Origin: a virus
Reading direction: 5' to 3' (one strand)
Length of the DNA stretch: 25,674 bases
IMG/VR virus record: IMGVR_UViG_3300033149_002371
Coordinates: 1 to 25,674 of that record
Shown: piece by piece, positions 14,956 to 21,252 of the stretch
Layout: every line of letters begins with the position of its first letter
How positions within the stretch are numbered: the stretch's first letter is position 1
Program-made: the position numbers and the translations under genes
The notes under the pieces: generated by a model
The model's input: only the letters and a program-made list of their open reading frames with translations
Told to the model about the DNA's origin: nothing
The model's database searches: none

Positions 14956-15046
14956 TGTGTTTAGCTCTTGGTTTGCGCCTATGACCCTCAATAAATTGGC
15001 CGCCTTTGGTGAGATCGCCGCAACCGCAATTGCAGACGCGCGCCAT
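14948..15046 (-). CDS. 32-residue zinc-binding micro-protein
   Basis: An ATG at 15046, one base after the stop of the upstream gene (TAAAATG), opens a 32-residue frame with CNCGCGDLTKGGQFIEGHRR and a lysine/arginine-rich end. The 'C.CGCG.....GG.F..GH' pattern is known from small phage zinc-binding proteins. The stop overlaps the ATG of the DUF7694-type gene by eight bases. The operon packing and the cysteine/histidine motif are the evidence; the length is at the limit of what can be called. Confidence 0.6.
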   Translation of the reverse strand: MARVCNCGCGDLTKGGQFIEGHRRKPRAKHNV

Positions 15047-15047
15047 T

Positions 15048-15260
15048 TTACTGGGTGGGCGTTTGTGTTGTGCTGTTGGTTTTTTCCTGATTTTCGATAG
15101 CATTGCCGTCCTCCTTTTCTGTTAGCTGTTTAATCAGTGCATCGATCTCCGGCTTGTGGATCGGGTCTATCCAGCGTTGCAGCAATACTAACCCCTTTTG
15201 CTTTTGCCGGGCGGCGTAGTTCTTTTGTTTGGCGTATTTGTTGGCGTCCATTTTTGGCAT
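15048..15260 (-). CDS. Small basic hypothetical protein (70 aa)
   Basis: The ATG at 15260 is preferred over the TTG at 15278 because it lies one base after the stop of the upstream gene. The product has a basic N-terminal half (MDANKYAKQKNYAARQKQKG), then LVLLQRWIDPIHKPEIDALI and a polar Gln/Thr-rich tail. The 'strand then helix with E...L...L' part faintly resembles small ribbon-helix-helix-like phage proteins, but the match is too weak to name. It is tightly packed with its neighbours, so it is cotranscribed. Confidence 0.6.
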   Translation of the reverse strand: MPKMDANKYAKQKNYAARQKQKGLVLLQRWIDPIHKPEIDALIKQLTEKEDGNAIENQEKTNSTTQTPTQ

Positions 15261-15261
15261 C

Positions 15262-15456
15262 TTATTTATCCAGGTCAAAGGTTAGCCAATAGGTTATTCC
15301 AAAAGGGACGCAAATAAGCATTACGGCGGGGATACGCCCAAAAATTATAGCTATCACAACTAGAGGGAGCCAAAAGGCGGAAACTATAGCAATACTAGCC
15401 GCCAGGCTAAGAAGGAAAAAAGGTAAATTCCATAACCATTTTAGAAAGTAAATCAT
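15262..15456 (-). CDS. Small two-span membrane protein, first gene of leftward operon
   Basis: The 64-residue product is mostly hydrophobic: one span at about residues 11-30 (LPFFLLSLAASIAIVSAFWL) with a possible re-entrant continuation, and one at about 36-58 (FGRIPAVMLICVPFGITYWL), ending in the acidic FDLDK. GGCGGA lies seven bases before the ATG. Size and topology are holin-like, but no endolysin gene is nearby, so I do not call it a holin. Superinfection exclusion is another possibility for a phage membrane protein outside the virion genes. Confidence 0.65.
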   Translation of the reverse strand: MIYFLKWLWNLPFFLLSLAASIAIVSAFWLPLVVIAIIFGRIPAVMLICVPFGITYWLTFDLDK

Positions 15457-15484
15457 AATATCCGCCTTTGGTTTGTTGTTCCAG

Positions 15485-15535
15485 TGGTATACATATTACC
15501 AGAATCCCCCGCGCTGTATAGGTACTATGTATACC
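15485..15535. promoter_or_regulatory. Operator-like inverted repeats in the divergent control region
   Basis: GGTATACAT at 15486-15494 is perfectly inverted as ATGTATACC at 15527-15535. The left copy also sits in a TGGTA...TACCA palindrome (15485-15501). The region lies between the leftward and rightward accessory genes, and a ribbon-helix-helix-like protein is encoded in the rightward set. Binding by that protein is inferred. Confidence 0.55.
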
Positions 15536-15570
15536 GATAAGACATAAGGAGGCGCCAAAGGTGTGTTATT

Positions 15571-15579
15571 TGTTATAAT
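15571..15579 (+). promoter_or_regulatory. Extended -10 promoter for the rightward accessory genes
   Basis: TGTTATAAT is a perfect extended -10 element; no good -35 box is present, as is usual for this class. It lies 57 bases before the ATG at 15637. TATAATA (15574-15580) and TATTATA (15585-15591) form an inverted repeat over the -10 box, so a repressor binding there would block transcription. Confidence 0.6.
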
Positions 15580-15636
15580 ATAGTTATTATATTAAATGGG
15601 TGGTATTGTTGATTTCTAATATGGTTGAGGTGATTT

Positions 15637-15825
15637 ATGGTTGAGCAAGAATTGGCAAAGGTAGCGGCGGAAACTGCGTTGTTATCGGCTAATACTTTTG
15701 AGGTGTATGCAACCACCTATATGGCTATAGGTGGTTTTATTGGTGCGCTGTTTGTGGCCTTGATCGCTCTAGGGGTTAAGGTTTACGAACTAAACCAAAA
15801 GTTAAAGGGTGCGGGAGATGAATAA
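15637..15825 (+). CDS. Small single-span membrane protein
   Basis: The 62-residue product has a polar helical N-terminus (MVEQELAKVAAETALLSANT), one transmembrane helix at about residues 31-48 (AIGGFIGALFVALIALGV), and a charged coiled tail (KVYELNQKLKGAGDE). GAGGTGA precedes the ATG at a good distance. This layout recalls small phage membrane proteins such as class-III-like holins or spanin partners, but no lysin lies nearby. It is the first gene after the extended -10 promoter and overlaps the next gene by eight bases. Confidence 0.65.
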   Translation: MVEQELAKVAAETALLSANTFEVYATTYMAIGGFIGALFVALIALGVKVYELNQKLKGAGDE

Positions 15826-15997
15826 AAACCCAGTAGGGCGCCCCGTTTTAACCAGTGGCGCCAACAGAAAGACGGGTAAGTCTGTTTGCTTGCCTGCTTA
15901 TATATGGGACTGGATGGAAGCTCAGGAGCTAGGGCGGTCCGATTTGGTGGCTAAAGCCTTAACGGCTCAATTCGATATTAAAAAGCCGGAGGCGTGA
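15818..15997 (+). CDS. Ribbon-helix-helix-like DNA-binding regulator (59 aa)
   Basis: The ATG at 15818 is preferred over the GTG at 15809; it overlaps the upstream stop (ATGAATAA). The product begins NPVGRPVLTSGANRKTGKSV with a GRP basic arm, then a short strand (KSVCLP) and two helices (AYIWDWMEAQEL, then RSDLVAKALTAQFDI). This is the basic arm-strand-helix-helix plan of ribbon-helix-helix repressors. Such proteins bind palindromes as dimers. The inverted repeats in the control region upstream are obvious candidate operators, giving autoregulation. The call rests on architecture, not on a strong family match. Confidence 0.6.
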   Translation: MNKNPVGRPVLTSGANRKTGKSVCLPAYIWDWMEAQELGRSDLVAKALTAQFDIKKPEA

Positions 15998-16001
15998 GGG
16001 T

Positions 16002-16808
16002 ATGGGGCGTATCATTTGGAATAAAGAGCTTGTTTTTAAACGGGCGGCCGATTTTGAAACGCGGACTAAGTTTGCGCGCGGCGCGTCTGGTGCTTATGAC
16101 AAAGCGTGGAAAAATGGGTGGCTTAATGAGTTGGATGATGTTTTTGGTGCCCCAGTTTGTCCTGGAAGTTTAAATCGAGTTTGGACTCTTGAAAAAATTT
16201 TGCTAGTAGCAAAAAAATACTCTTCGCGTAAGGCGTTTGCTATTTCTGTTGATAGTGCGGCATATGGTGCTGCCCAAAAAATGGGCGCCCTTAGTGTGAT
16301 TGGTGCGGTGTTTGGCGAAAAAATAAAAAGTAGCCATTCCTGGGAGTTAACATTGGCTGAGAGTTTGTTGCTTGCTAAACAGTATAAATATAGGTCTGAT
16401 TTTAAGGATGGCTCGCCAGGTGCTTACAAGCGCGTAAGCAGTGCTAAATTAATGGATGATGCATGTGATCATATGCCAAATCACAGAAATGGTTTTGATG
16501 ATGATGCGGTATATATTTGGTGCGCCAAAGGTGAGAGATTTAAAAATAAATGCATTTTCAAGGTTGGCGTTACGTCCGTAAGGCTTGGGAGTTGGCGCGT
16601 AGGCAATTGTTCCAATAAAACACCCTTTTCCTCTGAGTTGGTTATATTACGCGCCACAAATGGGCGGGCAACTATAGTTGAGAGATTGTTGTTAGGTATT
16701 GGCTCTGACCCTGGATTGTCGGGTTTCGATGGCGCGACAGAATTTAGGGCAATGAACGATGAGGAGTTGGCGGAGGCCGTGGAGTTGATCGGTAAACACG
16801 CGATGTAA
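16002..16808 (+). CDS. GIY-YIG-like (T5orf172/MUG113 type) nuclease with N-terminal repeats
   Basis: The C-terminal domain (about residues 168-262) has VYIWCAKG, then FKVGVTSVRLGSWR, a later glutamate in IVERLLLG (E227) and GFDGATEFRAM. This matches the T5orf172/MUG113 branch of GIY-YIG nucleases: Y171, the K-V-G-V-T strand at 187-191, R199 and E227 as likely active-site residues. The N-terminal half holds three repeats of about 45 residues (6-49, 61-105, 114-158), each W.....L..AK.Y..R..F......AY..A, which resemble DNA-recognition repeats of mobile nucleases. It is probably a homing-type endonuclease. Its DNA is more AT-rich than the virion genes. A strong terminator follows. Confidence 0.7.
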   Translation: MGRIIWNKELVFKRAADFETRTKFARGASGAYDKAWKNGWLNELDDVFGAPVCPGSLNRVWTLEKILLVAKKYSSRKAFAISVDSAAYGAAQKMGALSVIGAVFGEKIKSSHSWELTLAESLLLAKQYKYRSDFKDGSPGAYKRVSSAKLMDDACDHMPNHRNGFDDDAVYIWCAKGERFKNKCIFKVGVTSVRLGSWRVGNCSNKTPFSSELVILRATNGRATIVERLLLGIGSDPGLSGFDGATEFRAMNDEELAEAVELIGKHAM

Positions 16809-16839
16809 TCCCAAGGGTGTAATAATAAAAGACGAATAG

Positions 16840-16878
16840 AGCGCCAATCCCTAAAAAGGGGTTGGCGCTATTTTTTTT
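16840..16878 (+). terminator. Strong rho-independent terminator
   Basis: AGCGCCAATCCC and GGGGTTGGCGCT pair around TAAAAA with a single G-T wobble, and ATTTTTTTT follows. It ends the rightward accessory transcript 31 bases after the nuclease stop and separates it from the coat gene. The coat gene therefore needs its own promoter or antitermination. Confidence 0.9.
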
Positions 16879-16879
16879 A

Positions 16880-17061
16880 TAGGTCTATATTCGAGGTTAA
16901 TCAGCGCAAGCTGTATAGGTGTAAGCCGTCCCCAGCGGCTATATATCGGGGCTCAGAATCCCGGTACTAAGGTCCTCTGCTATTCAACCGCCGCAGGTTG
17001 TAAAAAAGCGAATTTATCGGCCATAAGGCCACAATTCTTTTTTTAATAGCAGGGAACCAAC
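16880..17061 (+). promoter_or_regulatory. Structured leader of the major coat gene
   Basis: CTGCTATT (16977-16984) pairs with AATAGCAG (17045-17052). The stem extends by one U-G and one C-G pair, so it takes in the ribosome site AGGG at 17051-17054. Inside are two hairpins: CAACC-GCCGCA-GGTTG (16985-17000), and GAATT...GGCC-ATAA-GGCC...AATTC (17010-17037). Together they form a three-way junction. Upstream, AGCCG/CGGCT (16924-16940) and further G/C-rich arms give more possible pairing. Nothing here codes for protein. Translational control of coat is the inferred role. No clear promoter was found. Confidence 0.55.
17010..17044 (+). terminator. Attenuator-like hairpin with U-tract in coat leader
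   Basis: The hairpin GAATT-GGCC/GGCC-AATTC is followed at once by seven T residues, as in an intrinsic terminator, only 17 bases before the coat ATG. The stem is interrupted by an internal loop, so termination would be weak or conditional. Confidence 0.4.
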
Positions 17062-18315
17062 ATGGCTAATACATTAATTACCTCCTCAATTATTCTCAAT
17101 GAATCACTCCTAGAACTCAAAAATAATATGGTTTTGGGTGAGCTGGTTGATAAACAGTACTCCGGGGAATTCTCCGGTCAAGCCCTAAAGCGCGGCCAAT
17201 CGGTGCGCGTGCGTCGCCGTGTTAATTTTATGGCCACCAACGTTTATGGTGCTGATGGTGATATGACGGGCAATGTGTCCGATATCGTGGAAGGTTCCGC
17301 CGAGATCAAGCTAGAAAATCAAGACTCAGTGGTGTTTGAAGTATCTAGCCAAGATTTGACCCTTGATATTTCTGATTTCAGTGAGCGCTATATTCGTCCG
17401 GCAATGATCGAGATTGCGCAGAAGTGCGAAACCGCCATAGCCCGCGAATTTCAAAAAGCGCCATGGCTTAAAACGGGCGGCGTCTCTGATTTCCAAAGCA
17501 TTGCCAGTATGGATGCTATTTTGGATGACTACGGCGTGCCAATGATGGATCGTTGCTGTGTGATCACGCCTGTAATGATGGTCCAGTTGGCGGCCATCTT
17601 AACCACTGTTTTTCCCACTGAGATTGCCAGCCGGGCGATTGAGCGCGCGTTGGTTACTACCCTGGGCAACTTCCCAATTTACAAATTCCAATCAGCGGTT
17701 AACCATACCAATGGCGCCTTTGCGGGTTCGCTGGTTGTCGATGGCGCCGCGCAGGAAGTTGTTTATTCGGACGTTAAAGACAACGACTACTTAAGCCAAA
17801 CCTTTAATATTGGTGGCCTAACGGCAACCACGGGCACATTCAACAGCGGTGATACTTTCACCATCGTGGATGTTTACCAAGTGAACCATCGTACTCGCGA
17901 GGCAACCAGCCGTTTGCAAATGTTCACTGTCCTTGCGGATATTACGGCGGACGGCTCGGGTGATGTGGCGGCATTGATTAGCCCGGCAATCATTACAACT
18001 GGCGCTTATAAAACGTGCGATATCGTCGGTGGCACTGTCCCGGATGCGGCGGTTATTACTGTCACAAGTGGTGTGGCTGGCGCGCGTTCGCGTGAAGGTA
18101 TGGCGTTTCACAAGCAGGCGTTGACCCTGGCAACCGCCGATATGGAAGCATTCAAGGGCGGCGTCGATAACTCAACGGGCGCGCTGGATGGTTATTCTAT
18201 GCGTGTGGCGATGGATTCGGACGTTTTGCGCGACAAGACTATTTGCCGTTTAGATATGTTGTACGGCGTGCGCTTGCTAGAGTCGCGCGCGGTGGTTCGT
18301 ATCTCTGAGGTTTAA
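17062..18315 (+). CDS. Major capsid (coat) protein, P22 gp5-like
   Basis: The coat protein forms the icosahedral shell with the HK97 fold. The 417-residue length is close to P22 gp5 (430). Family features include the N-terminus MANTLITSSIILNESLLELK, then VDKQYSGEF..., the long-helix region SERYIRPAMIEIAQKCETAI, and near the end MAFHKQALTLATADMEAF followed by GYSMRVAMDSDVLRDKTICR and LDMLYG, all typical of P22-type coats. The middle part (about 220-330) would hold the inserted domain. The ATG follows AGGGA at six bases; that site lies in a sequestering stem. Its own terminator follows. Normally scaffold lies directly upstream; here 3.7 kb intervenes. Confidence 0.93.
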   Translation: MANTLITSSIILNESLLELKNNMVLGELVDKQYSGEFSGQALKRGQSVRVRRRVNFMATNVYGADGDMTGNVSDIVEGSAEIKLENQDSVVFEVSSQDLTLDISDFSERYIRPAMIEIAQKCETAIAREFQKAPWLKTGGVSDFQSIASMDAILDDYGVPMMDRCCVITPVMMVQLAAILTTVFPTEIASRAIERALVTTLGNFPIYKFQSAVNHTNGAFAGSLVVDGAAQEVVYSDVKDNDYLSQTFNIGGLTATTGTFNSGDTFTIVDVYQVNHRTREATSRLQMFTVLADITADGSGDVAALISPAIITTGAYKTCDIVGGTVPDAAVITVTSGVAGARSREGMAFHKQALTLATADMEAFKGGVDNSTGALDGYSMRVAMDSDVLRDKTICRLDMLYGVRLLESRAVVRISEV

Positions 18316-18330
18316 TTCTAAACCTTAATT

Positions 18331-18357
18331 AAGGCCCCCAAATATGGGGGCCTTTCT
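18331..18357 (+). terminator. Rho-independent terminator after coat gene
   Basis: AAGGCCCCC-AAATAT-GGGGGCCTT is a perfect nine-pair stem, followed by a short T-rich stretch (TCTATT). It would lower expression of the tail genes relative to coat. Confidence 0.8.
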
Positions 18358-18387
18358 ATTCCTTAATTATTCCCATGGATTATCTCT

Positions 18388-18825
18388 ATGTCTCAAAGAA
18401 AAGCCCTTTTTAAACGTTACCCGGCTATGCGTTATAAGCCTAATGTTGCGCCTCAGCGCGTAGAAAATAAAAAGGATGATGAGGCGTTGTTGGCGGATGG
18501 ATGGTTTAAAACCCCAACCCAGGCCGTGTTGGAATTGACTAAGGATATGCACAATGAGGACCCAGCGAGCGTTCAAATGCTGGTGAAAATGACGGACAAG
18601 ATCGCGGCCATTGTTAACATGATGGAGCGCTTGGATACCTGCAAAAGTAAAAAGGATCTTTACTGGTTAGCTGAGCAATTGGCAATTCCAGTTGAGGCCA
18701 ATCTTGGGTTAAAGCCGCTGCGCGCAAAGATACGCGAGGGCGCCAAAGATATGACCGAATTAAATGACGCTATTGAGGCCGCAAAAAACGCGGACTCTGA
18801 TAGTGAAAATACCGCGACACATTAG
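18388..18825 (+). CDS. Phage virion-region protein with SAP/HeH-like segment
   Basis: The 145-residue product has a basic N-terminus (MSQRKALFKRYPAMRYKP), then DDEALLADGWFKTPTQAVLE, a 'LL.DGWF.TP..A' phrase that I have seen in phage head-region proteins. Residues 85-122 (CKSKKDLYWLAEQLAIPVEA, LKPLRAKIREGA) fit the helix-extended-helix 'K.DL..LA..L.I......L..LR..I' of SAP/HeH/Rho-N-like DNA-binding segments. The tail is acidic. It lies between coat and the gp4-like gene, where P22 has no counterpart. A head completion or capsid-associated role is inferred. The ribosome site is weak. Confidence 0.65.
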   Translation: MSQRKALFKRYPAMRYKPNVAPQRVENKKDDEALLADGWFKTPTQAVLELTKDMHNEDPASVQMLVKMTDKIAAIVNMMERLDTCKSKKDLYWLAEQLAIPVEANLGLKPLRAKIREGAKDMTELNDAIEAAKNADSDSENTATH

Positions 18826-18833
18826 GGGCCGCT

Positions 18834-19355
18834 ATGTCCACTGCCAAAAGCATCATAGACCGCGCCGCAATGTATATCAGTGTAAAGCGCCAGGGCATTG
18901 ATCTAACGGCTGAGGAATACGCCGCCGCCCTGGACACGCTGAATGATTTTTTATTGGAGTTGCAGGCCCGCAATATTAAATTCCCGTTAACCATTGTTGC
19001 CGACATTAATGACGATGTGGGGGAATGGGATTGGACGCGCTCTTATATTAAAACTCAGTTGGCCATGCGAATGGCGATGGAATATACGGTTGAAATTCCG
19101 GGCGCGCTCTTAAAGATGGCCAAAGAGGCGAAGCGTTCGGTTTACGCAAACCTAACAGATTTAAGCGATGTGGCGAAGCCGGACACATTGCCCGTTGGCT
19201 CTGGCAATGAAATGGTTGGTTATGGCAATGACCAGTTTTACCAGAACAACTATAAAGGCAAGTTAAAAACCGCCTCTGGCATGGTGCTGGATGATGAGCA
19301 GGGCGAAGCAATAACAACGCGCAATAACGGACGGGGTTTACTCAATGGGCAATGA
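18834..19355 (+). CDS. Tail accessory / DNA stabilisation protein, P22 gp4-like
   Basis: P22 gp4 joins the portal after packaging and forms the adaptor ring for the tail. The 173-residue product matches in length (gp4 is 166) and pattern: MSTAKSIIDRAAMYISVKRQ, AALDTLNDFLLELQARNI, then DWTRSYIKTQLAMRMAMEY and AKEAKRSVYANLTD. The mostly helical N-terminal 110 residues bind portal in gp4, while the C-terminal tail is extended. The position two genes before gp10 supports the call. gp4 of P22 is also reported to have muramidase activity; I cannot judge that here. It overlaps the next gene by 11 bases. Confidence 0.88.
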   Translation: MSTAKSIIDRAAMYISVKRQGIDLTAEEYAAALDTLNDFLLELQARNIKFPLTIVADINDDVGEWDWTRSYIKTQLAMRMAMEYTVEIPGALLKMAKEAKRSVYANLTDLSDVAKPDTLPVGSGNEMVGYGNDQFYQNNYKGKLKTASGMVLDDEQGEAITTRNNGRGLLNGQ

Positions 19356-19800
19356 TAACAGAGAAAGCAATCTGGCGCGTGTTTCAACACTCCAGGATAC
19401 AGATTTGGTGCGGGTTGTCGCCTCAGATCAAAGCCGCAACATGTTGGTTGGTGCGTTTGTTCAGCAGATCGCGCTGGAGGTTCAAACCTTCCCGACTCAA
19501 TTAACCTTTGCAACCATTATTCCCAGCCAGGGCTTAACGGATGCGGATATTAACTTTATTGATTGCACCACTGCTAATTGGGCTGAGGTATTGCCGTCCG
19601 CCGCCTCCTTTGTTATTGCGCCGGGTCAGTCCCGCGTTATGACGGTTAAGCGTATCGACGGCACAAACAACACGGCCACGCTTACGGCTGGCGCTGGTGA
19701 CACAATTGAAGGTGAGCCGGATCTTATATTGGCGGGCATTGATCGGCCTTATGTGCGTTTAGCGTCCGATGGCGTTAACACTTTTTATATAGTGGATTAA
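19345..19800 (+). CDS. Small beta-rich virion protein between gp4-like and gp10-like genes
   Basis: The 151-residue product begins with a helical stretch containing LQDTDLVRVVASDQSRNMLV, a motif often seen at the base of phage fibre and tail proteins. It continues as beta strands: a 'FVIAPGQSRVMTVKRIDGTN' part, then TATLTAGAGDTIEGE and PYVRLASDGVNTFYIVD, an arrangement common as a small beta domain in phage structural proteins. It overlaps the gp4-like gene by 11 bases and ends three bases before the gp10-like ATG. P22 has no gene in this place. A tail decoration or fibre-anchor role is inferred. Confidence 0.65.
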   Translation: MGNDNRESNLARVSTLQDTDLVRVVASDQSRNMLVGAFVQQIALEVQTFPTQLTFATIIPSQGLTDADINFIDCTTANWAEVLPSAASFVIAPGQSRVMTVKRIDGTNNTATLTAGAGDTIEGEPDLILAGIDRPYVRLASDGVNTFYIVD

Positions 19801-19803
19801 AAA

Positions 19804-21252
19804 ATGCCAATCGCTCCATTCACAGGATTTTATATCGACGAGGCTAAAAACCTGGCCAACCAGGAGTGCCTTAATCTATTCCCCGTCTTAATTGAGACTA
19901 AGGGGCCAATGAATCCCCAGGCATTGAGAAGTCCGGCGGGTCTGGTTGAATTCTCCCCGGACGCGGGTGAGGGCCCTTGCCGTGGAATGATACGGCTAGA
20001 GGATGAGCTTTATACGGTACACGGGGACAGATTTTACAAGGTAGACGCCGCCGGGGTTAAAACCGCCCTGGGTGATGTGGTGGTGGGCTCCGGCCGTGTG
20101 CATATGTCAGAAAACGGCTTTGTGATAACGGTTGTTGTCCCTGGTGAGGTTGAGGGTTATTTCTACGATAAGGCTCTAGATACCTTTACCGAAATCGCGG
20201 ACCCGGTGTTTATCGACTACGGCAATAAGTTGGATGTAGCCTATATTGATGGGTATTTTGTGTACCTTACAGATAAGGAGTTTTTTCTCTCCAGCCTGGT
20301 AACGGATAACCACGGCCAAAACTTTGACGGCTTGGACTTTTCAACGGCGGACTACTCAACGGATAATAATGTGGCCGTTGAGGTCGTTAAGGGGGAGCTG
20401 TATATATTCGGGCTCAATTCGATTGAGGTGTTTTCTAATACGGCGGATACCTTCCCGTTTACCCGTATTCCAGGCGCCGCGATTGATCGCGGTTTATCCT
20501 CCAGCTTTGCCGTTATCGATTTTCAAAACACCTACTTATTTTTAGGCGCTGGAGAGAATGAGGGGATTTCTATTTGGTCGGGATTGTCCGGGCAGTCTGA
20601 GCGGATCAGCACGCCTAGCATTGACAATATATTGCAGGGCTTGCCGCGCGATGATTTAGCCAACGCCTATGCCTTTAAATATTCTGAGTCCGGCAATTTC
20701 TTTTGCTGCTTTACCGTCCCCAACCAGATCACCCTGGTTTACGATCAGACCAGCTCCCAGAAGTTTGGCAAGCATGTTTGGCACCGCCGCAGCTCCAGCA
20801 CTACGGCGGCGGGTGTGAGCCGTGTTAGCCACTTTGAACAGGTGTATGGGCAGATTATGGCGGGGGATTCTGTGGATGGCCGCTTGGGGCAGGTGGATCT
20901 GGAGACTTTCACAGAGTACGGCAATTTATTGTTGCGCCGATTTAATACGGTATACGTTAAAAATAATTCGGACCGTTTTAGTATTCCGTTTGTTGAGCTT
21001 AAAAGTCAGGTGGGGTTGTCCGGGTTTAACCCGGCGCAGGTTGGCCCGGATCTATCTATGGCGTTGTCCGTGGATGGTGGTATTAACTTCTTCCCGTTTC
21101 AGACGTTGGCTATGCCGAGTGAGCCCAGCGGCTTAACGCGCACGGTATTTAAGCAGCTCGGGCGCTTTGAGTTTTCCGCCGTGATGCAATTCGACGTTTT
21201 AACAGATCAAAAAATCGCCCATACCTTGCATAACATCGTGGGGGGTCCGTAA
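19804..21252 (+). CDS. Packaged DNA stabilisation protein, P22 gp10-like tail hub
   Basis: gp10 forms the hexameric tail hub below gp4 and, with the needle, closes the DNA channel. The 482-residue product is close to P22 gp10 (472 aa) and starts in the typical way: 'APFTGFYIDEAKNLANQECL' followed by NLFPV. Beta-propeller-like strands with repeated aromatic residues follow (LDVAYIDGYFVYLTDKEFFL, GELYIFGLNSIEVF). 'FKYSESGNFFCCFTVPNQIT' and 'KFGKHVWHRRSS' are also family-like. The stop and the next ATG share a base (TAATG), so translation is coupled. Confidence 0.9.
   Translation: MPIAPFTGFYIDEAKNLANQECLNLFPVLIETKGPMNPQALRSPAGLVEFSPDAGEGPCRGMIRLEDELYTVHGDRFYKVDAAGVKTALGDVVVGSGRVHMSENGFVITVVVPGEVEGYFYDKALDTFTEIADPVFIDYGNKLDVAYIDGYFVYLTDKEFFLSSLVTDNHGQNFDGLDFSTADYSTDNNVAVEVVKGELYIFGLNSIEVFSNTADTFPFTRIPGAAIDRGLSSSFAVIDFQNTYLFLGAGENEGISIWSGLSGQSERISTPSIDNILQGLPRDDLANAYAFKYSESGNFFCCFTVPNQITLVYDQTSSQKFGKHVWHRRSSSTTAAGVSRVSHFEQVYGQIMAGDSVDGRLGQVDLETFTEYGNLLLRRFNTVYVKNNSDRFSIPFVELKSQVGLSGFNPAQVGPDLSMALSVDGGINFFPFQTLAMPSEPSGLTRTVFKQLGRFEFSAVMQFDVLTDQKIAHTLHNIVGGP

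Noticed and set aside
15262-15825. Holin pair or lysis cassette
   Set aside because: Both small membrane proteins are holin-sized, but no endolysin or spanin gene is in the window and they are on opposite strands.
16880-17061. Group I intron or known ribozyme upstream of the coat gene
   Set aside because: I could not place the conserved core segments of group I introns or the motifs of small ribozymes, and the coat frame is not interrupted.
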